From contig OX381718.1 of NCBI GenBank assembly GCA_947462335.1, positions 37,602,976 through 37,666,975 of the forward strand: a stretch of 64,000 nucleotides of DNA, written 5' to 3'. Below, piece by piece: positions 26,151-37,893 of the stretch. How positions within the stretch are numbered: the first letter of the stretch is position 1; each line of letters opens with the position of its first letter. This stretch comes from Harmothoe impar. Its lineage: Eukaryota > Annelida > Polychaeta > Phyllodocida > Polynoidae. Under the pieces are notes generated by a model, which had not been told where the DNA came from, made no database searches, and saw nothing but the letters and a program-made list of their open reading frames with translations. The translations under genes were made by a program, and so were the position numbers.

Positions 26151-26240
26151 TGGCCACCGCCCACTGGGCAACTTCGGCCAACTAAGTCCATAAATTTCCT
26201 ATAGAACTTCGGCCGATTAGAGCCCAGTGGGCGGGGGCCA
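26151..26240. mobile_element. 90-bp palindromic element
   Basis: The left arm TGGCCACCGCCCACTGGGC and the right arm GCCCAGTGGGCGGGGGCCA are inverted copies, with a further inner inverted pair (CTTCGGCC / GGCCGA). It lies between the TTAA-flanked and TAA-flanked MITEs, leaving only eight bases before the latter. It is too short for autonomous function. Confidence 0.6.
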
Positions 26241-26248
26241 TGAGCTAA

Positions 26249-26575
26249 GGGAGTGATCATTTTTTAACAACAGGGGGGGGGGGGTGGTTTTCCGCGCGGA
26301 GCGCGCGAAATTTTTTTTCACCCCCCCCGGTCAACGGGTCGAAATTTTTTACCCCCCCCCCCCCCAAGGGTCGGAAATTGGCGCGCGCGCGGGCCCTTTG
26401 AAGCATAGTAACGCGCGGGCTTTTTGGCCCAAAACAGGTTAAATTTTTTTGACCCCCCCCCCAAGAGGGGTCCAAATTTTTTACACCCCCCCCGGTCAAG
26501 GGGTCCAAATTTTTTTGCCCCCCCCCCCCAAACCAACCCCCCCCCCCCCCCTGTTGATAAAAAATGATCACTCCC
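26249..26575. mobile_element. Harbinger-like MITE with TAA target duplication
   Basis: The ends GGGAGTGATCATTTTTTAAC and its inverse (TTGATAAAAAATGATCACTC then CC) are flanked on both sides by TAA (26246-26248 and 26576-26578). A 3-bp TWA duplication and G-rich termini fit PIF/Harbinger MITEs. The interior is a run of GGGTC(G/C)AAATTTTTT units separated by long C tracts, plus GCGCGCGCG. The Gly-rich open frames on the minus strand are artefacts of these repeats. Confidence 0.75.
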
Positions 26576-27274
26576 TAACATGGCGAGGAAAATAATTATA
26601 GGGGTTTCAAATCCCATGTTTAACATCTGATCTCATACGTAAATAATTTCAATCCATCATTTTAATGTTATGTTACTGCATTCAACGTTATTATATTGGG
26701 ATGGAATTTCGATATATTTACATTCAAACCTCACCACCAACCTCACAAAATATACATTCACCAATTGCCTAAATTATTGCAAGAGTTGACCTCTGATTAC
26801 GTGACCAGTGCTCTAATCAGATTACCCACAGAGACAGACCTGAAGTAGCAGCACAATAAAATATCTATCGGTTCATTATTCCTAACTTTCTTTTCTTGAT
26901 AATATCCTGGTTCTAATAAACGATTTATACATCTAATAATATCTAAATTCACCCAAATGTCAGCATGCAAGGTCCCTAATAATTCCCTGGTTCCAAACGA
27001 TTTATACATCGGTCAGTGCTATATCTCGCATTAAATAAACCATTATAAAATAAAAGTGAGTACTGCCCCTATGTGACTATTTGTACATGACTGTTTAATT
27101 GAAACTACTATTTGATATGACGCACTATAAGATACAGCGTATGATTGTGTCGTTAGGCAATGAGAACTGCAGCCTGAACTATGACATAATTATGATTATT
27201 GTAGCGTGCCTGCATTGGGAGGACGGCGGCATGATTAAAGTAAGTCTCACCCTAAGTTAGTTTAACATCTTTAA

Positions 27275-27468
27275 CCCTTTAATGGATGCATAGTGATTTA
27301 GTGTGGTATGCCCTTTGTCGTTGTGATGCATGAATGAAGCCCTGGCGAGTACCTTATGATGACTCTCACTTTTCTGAGGGTGAAGGCACAATGCTGATTC
27401 TACACTACAGGGGTTATACATGACGACAAAGGGCAATGGACATTGAAGCACAATGCGACCCTTAAAGG
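27275..27468. mobile_element. Palindromic MITE, dispersed family A
   Basis: Starts CCCTTTAATGGATGCATAG and ends CACAATGCGACCCTTAAAGG. Internal TGCCCTTTGTCGTTGTGATG and TGACGACAAAGGGCA are inverted counterparts. A further fragment of the same family lies at about 27767-27815. Confidence 0.65.
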
Positions 27469-28635
27469 ATAATATTCCCTTTTTGAAACTCCACCTACCC
27501 CAAGCTAAGTCACTTCGCCAGTTTGGACACCACATATTTGAGGCAATGCTTTAAGATACACTTCAAAAAGACAGATTCATATTAATTGTATATCACTGTG
27601 GAAATACGTTTATATGTGCCATCGGCTGGCATTGCATGTATCAAGTCTGCATTTAATATATACTTCACACTATATGCATGGTATGATATTTTTAAACATA
27701 ACAAGCATACTTATTCCACGTGTATGCTTTATCGGATTGAATAATGGCTTTGATGTGATGTGACGGTAAAAGGGCATAGCGCATTCAAGCACTATGTGGT
27801 TCATAAATTTTTTGAAGTTAATGTTAAGATACCAGTTGACACGGAATCTTAGAGATGTTCTATGCAAGTGACCAAATGACAGTGTAGGTTTCATAGTTTA
27901 AAAAAGAAATCAGACCATTGTCCGTACCAAATTAACCAATCACCAATGGGTACGTCTACTTATTCAATCAACCATAGAGACTAAGTGGGTATTTTTCATT
28001 CAAGGTGATTGTTCCAGGTATTTTCCATATTTAAGTCGGGTTCTAGCCTTAACATTGTTATATGTGCCTCATCAGGTAAAGAATCTCTGCGATAATTGAA
28101 CTTTTGAAATAATATTATACATAATAAATATTATTTCATGTGGAGAGACAAAGCTACTATGCTTAAGTACTAGAATACTACACCCCCATGGAGAAACCTA
28201 TGCTCATTCTCCAAAGGGTGTTTCTCCATGATGACATCATTTAAATAGCTATGAAACCGATCCTTTAATGTTGTCTTTATAATTTATATAATCTATTAAT
28301 AACCCCATGCAAACAATACAAAAATCGACTCAAATCAGTCAGAACTCCTGGTTTCTCCACTCGTGGGACCTTGGGTTGCATCACACTCGGCTCCACCTCG
28401 TGTGATATACAACCCACCCACAGCCCCTTCACAACAAGTGAAGCAATTGCAGCCATCTCCAAGCTGCTATACAATTGGCTGTACACATATATCTAGAGAG
28501 GGCCGCCATGTCTGAATTGCTGACACATGTAGTAGTCTGTATGTAAACACTGCCATGTGACAGGTGAGATGTGGGAAGTGGGTTACCTGCTGCCGGTCCT
28601 GCCAAGGGATGGGTGGGCGCGGGGGGGGGGGGGGG

Positions 28636-28863
28636 CTTTAGGATCAGCATAGCGCTTTGATGCGTTATGTCCTTTGGCATGATGCATGATTGCAGCTCTG
28701 GTGAGTAACTCACCACCAGGGCTGCATTAACGTATAACGCCAACCCTTCGGGGTTGATATACTCCCAAAGGGTTCCATGATGCATTCATGCAGCCCTCCC
28801 TAGGACTACATGAATGCATCATGACAACAGAGGACATGTCGCCTTGAATGTTGCCCTTAAAGG
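28636..28863. mobile_element. Palindromic MITE, dispersed family A
   Basis: Contains GCATAGCGCTTTGATGCG, GGTGAGTAACTCACCACCAGG and TGAATGCATCATGACAAC, and ends TTGCCCTTAAAGG. It lies beside a G tract at 28619-28635. The central palindrome is partly duplicated. Confidence 0.6.
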
Positions 28864-30818
28864 TTTAGAGGTGGGTAGGGAAATCGTTGTGGCAGGTGTC
28901 TCATGGTGATCAGGTGACCTTTTACCCCCCCCCCACCCCTCACACCACCCACCCACTACCTCCCCACACCTTTATCCCACACTATAGCATGCCCCACCCC
29001 CGGCCCCTGCTACTAGGAGGTATGACTCATTTCCTCCATAGTAAGCCCTCTGTGTCACACCATTCCTCTTCATCATTGCCTTCTTGGCGACTGGATTCCA
29101 CTGCGTAAGTGAATTTAGGGAACGTTCACAAATCAAGCCCCCTTATTTTGAGACCCGCTTGTCACTACTTTTGGCAAATTGTACACCTGTACGACTTGGC
29201 TCAGGCTCACGGTTCGTCACTAAGCCATTAACTCAATGACCACCTTCCCCCGGATCCCTAATCGATGACGTCATTTGTAAACGTTCCCAAAGATTGCCTT
29301 ATAATTATTCCCTTTCTCTACGTTGCCCACGTTGAACATGGAAGACCTCTCTACCCATTGACCACCCTTATTCTCCCTATCCCCCTTGCACACTGACTTT
29401 CTCTCACTCTGCTAGACTTGCTCTCTCTCACTCATTCATTTTATGTTGTCATTAAACTTTCCGTTCGAAACGGTATGAAAATGTATCCTTTCGTTTGCCA
29501 AGAATGCATTATATCCCCCATCTCTACGTATCTATTTATTTAACGGAATTAATTAAAGCTTGCGTTAAACGTTTATTTTTGGCAGTGGCCTATTAAAAGT
29601 AGGATTTTGAATGATATACAAAATTCTGACATAGCAACTTTAAACCGCAGCTCCTGTAATAAGGATCTAAGTACCACTGCCAGTCCTCTTCCCACCCCCA
29701 CTCCTATTAATAGCGCGGCAGTATAAGAAACTGATAATAAAACATGCACAAAAAGTCACAGTTTGTTTGATGACCGTCTACCTTTAGAAATCTACCAAGG
29801 TTCAATGTCAGCCTCTGGTGCCAAGCCATGCACCTAAAAGGGCCGTGCTTAGAGCGTCAGATGGTCTATAGAACAAACAGAGTAGGATAAAACAAACACC
29901 AAAAACCGTCACCGTGCTCTCTGCTGAGTTTTTGTCCTTAGCCAAAGCATGTTTTCATAACATTGCATATATACTCAGAAATCTATGTAAAATGGTCACA
30001 TGGATATTACAATGTCGTAGAAAAGTAGTGTTTGCCACTTCTTGCCACAGTTTTCTCCATCGTGGATGACCTTTTATCATGCAGGAGCAGCAGGTGCCCA
30101 TTGTTATTGTAATAGATAACCCCGGGCACTGTGAATGTATGTGGCATACACACCAATGTCACACTGGTCACCGCCATGCAGGCAATGTGCTCTTAGTCTC
30201 TCTGATCTACAGCACTGTATTTTGATTTGTTCTCACGCAATTGAATGCAAGTATACGTGCCTGTATACTAGTTATATACAAGTGACTGTCTCTGTCCCTG
30301 TCTCTATCATTCTCTCTGTCTCTGTAGACATCTGTCTTTCTCTGTCAGTCTCTCCCTATCTGTCTGTCGCTCTATATAGATCTCCCACTCGTCCCAAGAT
30401 CTGTAGAATACATAGCAATGTGATACATCACATCTCTCATGATAGGAGAAGCACATGGTGATCTGATGATGTATGCATTGTCCAAATAGACATGCCCATG
30501 TTTCTCCACTCAACACAACTGTCCATACACCGCCATGTTGGGAAAACACGTTCCCGGCATGCTCCACTCAGCCACCTGGCGGCTGTTTATTGCCAACAGA
30601 TCGTGCTGTTACTGCTGTTTGCCGATTTGATGGATTATCTGAACTCTAGGAGCCCAGCGGACATAGTGAGAATTGCTGCTTTCCCAGTGATAGTCAATAG
30701 ATGACAGCCAACAAAGTTATACAGGCCCAATTTCATTAAGATATAATGGTCGTGCTCGTGGTTGTGAACTGAGAAGTAATTAATTAAACCAAATGCATGT
30801 ATAGGCCCACATATAGGC

Positions 30819-30822
<4 letters not shown>

Positions 30823-30900
<78 letters not shown>
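30823..30900. repeat. (TA)n microsatellite
   Basis: About 39 uninterrupted AT/TA dinucleotides followed by GATGCTGG. The Ile-Tyr repeat open frame on the minus strand is an artefact. Confidence 0.97.
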
Positions 30901-30904
<4 letters not shown>

Positions 30905-31166
30905 CTGGTACGTTTTGTGTACTTATATTGGACTAGATGCACAGTTAAATAAGCCCATACATTCAGATGAGTATGGCTGATCACACCTATGATGGCCAGT
31001 CAATTGACTACAATATTGTGTGAGTTACTTGATATAGACTACACAGGTGATAGCATACACAGTTCGTGACCCAACATATATGTAGGTTTACTGATTCGTC
31101 GTACCTAGGTCTGTGGGAGGGATGCGATTATCCACGTGATAATAAACACTGGCCAGATAGGGAGGT

Positions 31167-31371
31167 TAAGCCACTGAGCACGACGTAGTGATTTAATGAA
31201 ATATGCATTTTGCGATGCATTAATTCAGTGCGAATAACTGGCCAGGGCTGCATTCATACAATAATGCCGAACCTACAGGGTTAATACATCCAAGGGTCGC
31301 CATCCCGGGGTCGCCATCCAAGGGTCGAGTGATTAACCATGGTTGCATTCATGCATCATGACGACAAAAAC
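31167..31371. mobile_element. Palindromic MITE, dispersed family A (diverged)
   Basis: Shows GTAGTGATTTAATG, ATGCATTAATTCAGTGCG, GGGCTGCATTCATAC and ATTCATGCATCATGACGAC. It is diverged from the better copies and carries a local duplication (GGGGTCGCCATCC / AAGGGTCG). Boundaries are uncertain. Confidence 0.45.
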
Positions 31372-32593
31372 AGTTATCATGTTACCGGTAATGGGCTTTG
31401 CCGCTCTTGGGTTAGGGAAGTTCCATTCTGGTGACTGTGACCCTTAGGTATTACTCCATACCGTAATCTATAATCTGTATGATTCCCACCGTCTTTATCA
31501 AACTAGCTGATTTTGAGAAACAGACACACTGGACCGACAGATAGGGAGAGCATTAGAAATCCCCACACCAGTGACCAGGGTAGGAGAATAATACAAAGAT
31601 GAAGCTCATGCTGCCCCACGTAGTGGCCGTTATATGAACTACATGTACTGACACAAAAGTACAGGGGCCCCCTCTGCTGGGCATTTGATGTACTGAGCTT
31701 TGTCAATTTCATTGAATTGTGCATGCATGTATATCAACCGTGTCTGCAAATGCCTGGTGCAAGATGCACACACACATGACTATTTAGATGCACGTGTTCA
31801 AGTTATTATGTGATCCTAACTGTGGGGGTGGATACACATTCATATTTAGTGTTGTATACAGCTAGAATCCATGGTATTCATCACATCAATATTTCATTGA
31901 GCATAGTCACCGCTTCCAATTCTCACCACGATCCCGAATTCACCGCTCTTTTCTAGAACACTTATTTAAACATACAGCTCATACCTACAGGGGCCATATT
32001 TCACATTTTCCCAAACACTATTATTGAAATGAGTATTTAAGACTTACCCCAAGTGGATTTTATACATCATGATTCATAAATATTTCAATTATGTTGTAAT
32101 GCACGTGTTATTGTCTGATGTAATGGGTGTTCACGTATTGTGTATATTGACAGGACAATGGCCCCCTATAAGTTAGTCTCTCGCAGTCAGACCCGCCCAC
32201 CCGTGTCCACGGGGGCCCAGTCTACCTATAAGTGTGATGATGGTTACGACATAAGCTACAGTTCAGTTGATCATGATAGTTATCAATTCGAGTCATTTAT
32301 AAAGTTATTTAGTGGAAAACTGAAGTTATTTTGTGCCTAAGCTATAATACATGTGGATACATGTATGAACGTGGGGAATAATGGTATTGTATAGAAACTG
32401 TTAACATTATCATTTATAACTAGAATAACGTAATAATTCACACAAAAAGAGCATATGTTTTTTTACTTTAATATAATGACCCTATTTCCCATTGCAGTCT
32501 CCAGGACGTTGGAAGGGCAGTATCGGCTTGAGGAGGGACCTGTGCCTGTTGTCTGCGTGTCGGGGTGACCCGCCCACCTCGTGTTGCTGCGGC

Positions 32594-33592
32594 ATGCTGT
32601 CCCCCAAGCTGCAGTCCGGCATGCTGTCCTCAGTCACCTCCAGCTGCGTCAAGAAGCTGCTCTTCATCTGCATGCTCTTCTGTGGCGGCATGATGTTCGG
32701 CGTCCTCATGAACCGCTATGGCATGTTCATGGAATCCATCGTTGTCGATGTCAACGTCAATGTCAAAGACGTTCCACCTGAATTCCGCAATCAATCAAAG
32801 CTGGCCATCGTAGAGCGATTGCGTCGCGACACGCTGAACCACTCGCAGTATGTTGTGCCCAATATTGTTCACTTTATTTGGTTCGGCGAGGGCCGGAAGA
32901 TGCAGTTCCTTAACTATATCAGCATCAAGAGCGCCCATAAGATCCAGAAGCCGGATGAGATCATGCTGCATTGTGATCACCTGCCGCTCGGTAAGTGGTG
33001 GGAGCGGTTAAGGAAGGAAGTGAAGATCAGCATAAAGCACCGACTACCTCCCACTCAGATCCACAACCAGACCCTCCTCCACATGTACCACAAGGGAGAT
33101 GTGGCCAAACTAGAGATCCTCATGGAGTATGGCGGCATTTACCTGGATTATGATGTCATTGTGTTACATTCAATGGACCCTCTGCGCCATTTTGATATGA
33201 CCATGGGCAAGGAGCGTCCGCCAAAGTTCATTGCCGGCATCATTGTTGCACGCAAGAACGCACTGTTCCTTAAGATCTTCTACGAGTCGTACCGGAACAA
33301 TTACCGCCCCCTGGATTGGGATTATAACTGTGCGCGGGTTACCTACCAGCTCTATCGGAAGCGGCCTGATCTCATTCATGTGGAGCCATACCGGCTTACC
33401 ACCCCAGACTGGACACAGAGACACCTGCTGTGGAAAGAGACCATAGACTGGAGCCAACTCTATGTGGTGCACGTGATGCAGCACCTCAGCTGGTACAAAG
33501 CTGATCCCGACAACATCAAGGACTTGCAAAGTACTTTCGGAGAAGTGATGCGCTACATTTACTACGGGTCACCAAAGATTATCAAGTCATAG
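32594..33592 (+). CDS. GT32-like type II membrane glycosyltransferase
   Basis: A 332-residue protein from the chosen ATG. The N-terminus has a short basic stretch (CVKK) then one hydrophobic segment at about residues 20-42, fitting a Golgi type II signal anchor. The lumenal part opens with PNIVHFIWFG (about 89-98) and continues to YGGIYLDYDVIVLHS, where DYD (185-187) is the DXD nucleotide-sugar/metal-binding motif. This layout matches the DXD sugar-binding-region family (GT32, alpha-1,4-galactosyl- or mannosyltransferase-like). Donor and acceptor sugars cannot be told from sequence. The frame is open upstream to a 3' splice acceptor (cccattgcag, 32496-32497), so the 5' leader lies in another exon. 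Any upstream exon joined in this phase at the visible donors would end in a stop, so I start at the first in-frame ATG (GGCATGC). Codon use is clearly GC-rich compared with the flanks. Confidence 0.85.
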   Translation: MLSPKLQSGMLSSVTSSCVKKLLFICMLFCGGMMFGVLMNRYGMFMESIVVDVNVNVKDVPPEFRNQSKLAIVERLRRDTLNHSQYVVPNIVHFIWFGEGRKMQFLNYISIKSAHKIQKPDEIMLHCDHLPLGKWWERLRKEVKISIKHRLPPTQIHNQTLLHMYHKGDVAKLEILMEYGGIYLDYDVIVLHSMDPLRHFDMTMGKERPPKFIAGIIVARKNALFLKIFYESYRNNYRPLDWDYNCARVTYQLYRKRPDLIHVEPYRLTTPDWTQRHLLWKETIDWSQLYVVHVMQHLSWYKADPDNIKDLQSTFGEVMRYIYYGSPKIIKS

Positions 33593-36500
33593 CCACCTCT
33601 CTACTATGTGGTATCTATACTATGTTGTCTATATACAATGTTGTATGTGTGTTTATCAGCCTAAATACATTCAGTTTGTGTATTATGTCGATACTTTCAG
33701 TAGTTGATGCAAGCGTTTTGTGGTTAGATATCTCTCGAGGGAAATTCTTCAGGAATGAAGGATTATTTTTCTACTCATAGTGTAATACTCTTCATAATTT
33801 CCCCTGGACTTGAATATAGTATCATTGTCATTGAGCACACATTCATATACATCTTAGAATAACTACATCAGACTGTCTTTTTACAATTCGTCTTCCCATA
33901 TATTTGTAACTGGACAGAAGAAGATGGTACGTTCAGAGACTTCCAGCGACAGATGATCATTCCATTACATTGTTTACCTTTAGTTTACCTGTACTGATCC
34001 CAGAACCCACAGATGCATGTACACACTTGAGGTTTCCATCAAAAGTAAGCCTTTACAAAGAGCCAAAATACATTGTATATTAACAGCAGAGAAGTGCAAT
34101 TCTAAATGATAATAGAATATTGACTCTCTCAGATGAGGATAAATCAAGACAACTGTAGGCAAAGAGTATTTCAAAAGATGTTTTAGAGTAAAATATCCAG
34201 ACACATACCTTACTGTGTGCTAGTTAGTTATAGTGCAGTTATAAGTTACCGTCTGACTTGGAATCCTTTATGGGCCTGACTTGATTATTTGGCAGCAATT
34301 ACTGAGGTTATCAATGACTTATGCCAGTGCAGACCAACTCTTTACTGTGATGTTCTTCAGGTACTTGTTTAAGTTTGCCTTTGTGCTTTTAATGTCAATG
34401 CTTACAGTGGAGGTTGGTCAAAACTACTTGTTACTTTGTTATTGTGCAAATCGGTCGTGATCGTCAGACAGGTTCTGATGTTGTTTACATTCGCACATAT
34501 ATGCAGACAGGAAAGATGTATGTATGTGATACACATGCCGTATTACAGTGCCCACCATGTATCATAGTGGCATTGGTTCTCTAATACAAAGCTTATTAAG
34601 TGCTATGCTATTTGTCATCATGTTGCCTTTGTCAGTAACTCACCAGGACTGCACACATGCATCATGACGACAACATGCATAGTATATTAAAGCACTTTGT
34701 TGTTCTTAAAGTTTTAATTTCAATTCGAATTAACTTCTTGTTGATTGTGTTTGCTTTCAGTGAATATAAATCATGACCTCCTGCAAATGTCTGTAACTGC
34801 CACTGTACAATGTTTCACTACTGGGATGCTGGTGGAGGTTCTAACGGGTAAACTGACAGTACAGTATCTGTATGTATAGATTGTCTTATGCCCATGTCCT
34901 TCCAGATTCCTTGCCTTTGTTATGTTTATGCGCAAATACTCTGAAGGGACTGCAGCAACCCTTTTCTAGCTGATACCACATCATAGAAAATTATATACAT
35001 GTTAAACGGTTAGCTTTTGATACAAGTGCAACATGGATACTCATTGAGCTACGTTGTAAAGCTAATGTCCTTTTGTGTACCTCTAGCTCTGCTTATTCCA
35101 CCAACATGACACTGTCTGGGCAATATTTTATTTTCCTCCACTCAAGCCGGTATTTAAGTAAGTAAATGGGAAAGTTAAAGTGGACCGCGGATGTCATTGT
35201 CTGGGAAATTATGCAGCTCCAGCTACTCTAGATGCCATCAGAATTCAGATGACGTATGATACCCTCCGATGCCATCAGATATAGTATGATACTATCAGAT
35301 GTCATCAGATGCCATCAGATGTATGATGCCATGATCAACCATCAGATGCCCTAATGTTCTAATGGAGAGTATGATAGTGCCTCTTTGAATGTGTTGACGT
35401 TGGTGAAATGATCAGAGGTCTGTAGTGTACAGGAGAGTATGCATTCTGCATGGATCCATGACAGTGTTGTGCCTGTGTTCTTAAACACTAATGAGCCGCA
35501 TAGTGCTGTAAATGCAGCGTGACCTTTGTCTGCACCATACATGAATGCAGCAGGATAAGGGGTATGCTGCATTACAGAACTGTGTGACAACTAAAAGGTT
35601 TAATACTTGAGACTCGTCCGTCCAGCATCATAGCTTAAAGGACCCACCGACATGGCCTTCAGTATTGCATTATATTTGTTACTGTTTATGTTACCCAAAT
35701 TATCTTTTGTGTATAAAGTATCGCAAAAGGCATGAGTGAAGTGTGGTATCAGAGCATCTAGAATTGATATCAGAATGTGTTAATCCATTTCAGAGATTCT
35801 CGATAGTTTATCCGCTTTATTATAAGATGTATCCTCGATATTGAACAGTGAAACTTTGATATTGAATATGAAATATTAACTATTGATATCATGTGTCGAA
35901 ACCCAAATATCAAATATTAAGGGTGGTCAGGATATTAAGATTGTCACTCGTATTTAACGCGTCGATATTGTTGTTGACTCATAGACAAAGAAAATCAACT
36001 CTCAATTTACCCAAAGATGTAATAACCTGATACTCTCCCAAAAGAATGAATAAGGATTTCTCCAGCCGGCCCAGTTTTTCTAGGTACAGTCTAGGAATGT
36101 AAAACATAGATAGCTTCCTATTGCCCGAGCTTGAACTTGATTTTGAGTTAGAGTGACCTAGCCTTACAGTATTTACTCACAGGCCATGCGTGCTATTTAC
36201 AGTAGAATCAGCAGTCCGTTATTATACGCAAAACTATAACATGGTTTTAATGTCATATTATAATGTCATTTTCGAAGTGATGGTAATATAATGGGTTTTA
36301 ATTGTCGAAACCGTAGATCTAACACATTAATGGCCAATAATCAAAATAAATGTAATGTGTTTGTCTTAAGTATTTAATAGAAAGGTGAATAACAATATTT
36401 GTATTTGTCGAGTAATGAAGTGTAAACATTTATTGAACTGAACCCAAAGTCAGAAAAAACACTTTTTCCATGAACCAATAAGGAAGTATTGCCTGGTGCT

Positions 36501-37539
36501 TTATATGTCTATATTCTGGCATCATAATGGAGTAATCGACGCTGGTTTTATACCAACAATAAACCTTGTGGCCTCTTGCTTATTCTGCATACCATTTAGA
36601 GCGTTGTCTTCATTATTAATGCCGTAGCGCATCATCAAACCACCTATATCTTACTTGTAGAGATATATAGAAGGACATTGTAGCATAGTTAACCCTTTAT
36701 GGGCCGCGCAGTGATTTAATGTGCTATGTCATTTGTCGTCATGATTATAATGAGTGCAGCGTATAGTTTGTTAAATCGGAAATCCCCAAAAATATTAGTT
36801 GTTATTAAATGTTAGTTATGTGTGTAGTATTAGTTTACTTAGCTAATGTATTCATTCATTGATTCAGTTATGCCATGTGAGGTGACTAGGTTATGTAAGA
36901 AGCAGTCTGTAGCCTATATATTGTAGTTTATATACATTAGACTAAAAATGAAGTATTGCAGTATTTTCTGATTTTATATATGGCCACCCTGGGCCCCACA
37001 GTCCCGATGAAACTTTTAACTTGAATTTCTTTATGATTGAATAGAACCCATAAGATTAAGGTGCATTTTCTATGTAAAGGGGAAAGGGGAACACTACATA
37101 AGTAAACAATACAGATTTGCTAATACATTTGTATGTAAGGTCAGCCATCAGCCCACCTAAGGCTAAAATGGCATGCCACACTGCTTGGTAATGTTTGCAG
37201 CCACTTTTCTAGTATCGCCTATCATAGGGATAATACTATATGATTAAATCTAAGACATTAACTCAGTAGTACAAAAGCTTAAATTTGAATGGCTATCCCT
37301 GCACATCATTTTCTAGCATAGATATTTAATATTGCTCAGGTCTATGCTTCTGGTGTTTGTTTGTTTATATCAACTAATGTAAATTGTGGGATGGACAATA
37401 ATGACTAGCATTTTCCCAATATTTCAGAAAGGGGTAGAATTCCAATTAACTTAATAAGATGCCAAGGCGATTTCAATTAATTCCCCGGTGGTGTTCGTCA
37501 CTTGTCTCCTTCAACAGCCCCTGTTTGAGAGCCTATTGG
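33593..37539. other. Intergenic stretch between the two host genes
   Basis: Contains the glycosyltransferase 3' region, fragments of palindromic family A at about 34588-34720, 35480-35600 and 36692-36760, and a small cluster of ATCAGATGCC-type repeats at about 35225-35350. No further exon was recognised on either strand. Confidence 0.45.
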
Positions 37540-37893
37540 TTAGCCAGAGCCTCCCATCTGTCTAATGTGTCCTGGATTCACTGCCACAGCTCCTGGGGGC
37601 CGTTTTGCAGTAGGAACCCAGGATTGGGTTGAGTAGTCCCACGGCGGTCGGATTGTGAGGATGCACAGAGCGACCAACACAGACAGCACCAAGAAGGCCA
37701 GGAAGAGCAGCCTGTCCATGACTGCAGCAATCATCTGCCACTGCCACTGGATCACCTGACTACCAGTGGATGCCTGGTGCTGCACAGTTTTTGTACCAGC
37801 CTTGATCTTCATGTCAGTTGGTTGTTTTTTTGCCACCAGATTAGCTTTAGAGTAATACACACACAGGCAGCGGCCCATGCACCCTAGCATTAC
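37540..37893 (-). CDS. nAChR terminal exon: M3-M4 loop and M4
   Basis: Acceptor tttgcag, phase 0. It encodes a short, Cys- and Lys-containing cytoplasmic loop, then QWQWQMIAAVMDRL leading into the hydrophobic M4 and TIRPPW. The stop is followed by ordinary 3' sequence. The C-terminal tail after M4 is about 37 residues, longer than in most family members. Confidence 0.9.
   Translation of the reverse strand, partial: VMLGCMGRCLCVYYSKANLVAKKQPTDMKIKAGTKTVQHQASTGSQVIQWQWQMIAAVMDRLLFLAFLVLSVLVALCILTIRPPWDYSTQSWVPTAKRPPGAVAVNPGHIRQMGGSG

Larger units (their letters stand above)
26579..32152. other. Intergenic stretch upstream of the glycosyltransferase gene
   Basis: No supported protein-coding exon. 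It holds three copies of palindromic family A (listed), a TA microsatellite, and a C tract near 28925. A 62-bp segment at about 29041-29103 sits between a pyrimidine-rich acceptor (tttcctccatag) and a strong donor (gtaagtga). It could be a 5'-UTR exon of the downstream gene, but nothing else supports it. Confidence 0.4.

Noticed and set aside
26257..26626. Gly-rich minus-strand frames
   Set aside because: Produced by C/G homopolymers in a Harbinger-like MITE.
29041..29103. A coding exon between tttcctccatag and gtaagtga
   Set aside because: Splice-like borders are good, but there is no partner exon or recognisable peptide; kept only as a possible UTR exon in the intergenic note.
32153..32230. 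First coding exon of the glycosyltransferase (…MAPYKLVSRSQ…)
   Set aside because: Joining either visible donor to the acceptor at 32497 in the required phase ends in a stop codon, so it cannot be coding in that model; it might be a UTR exon.
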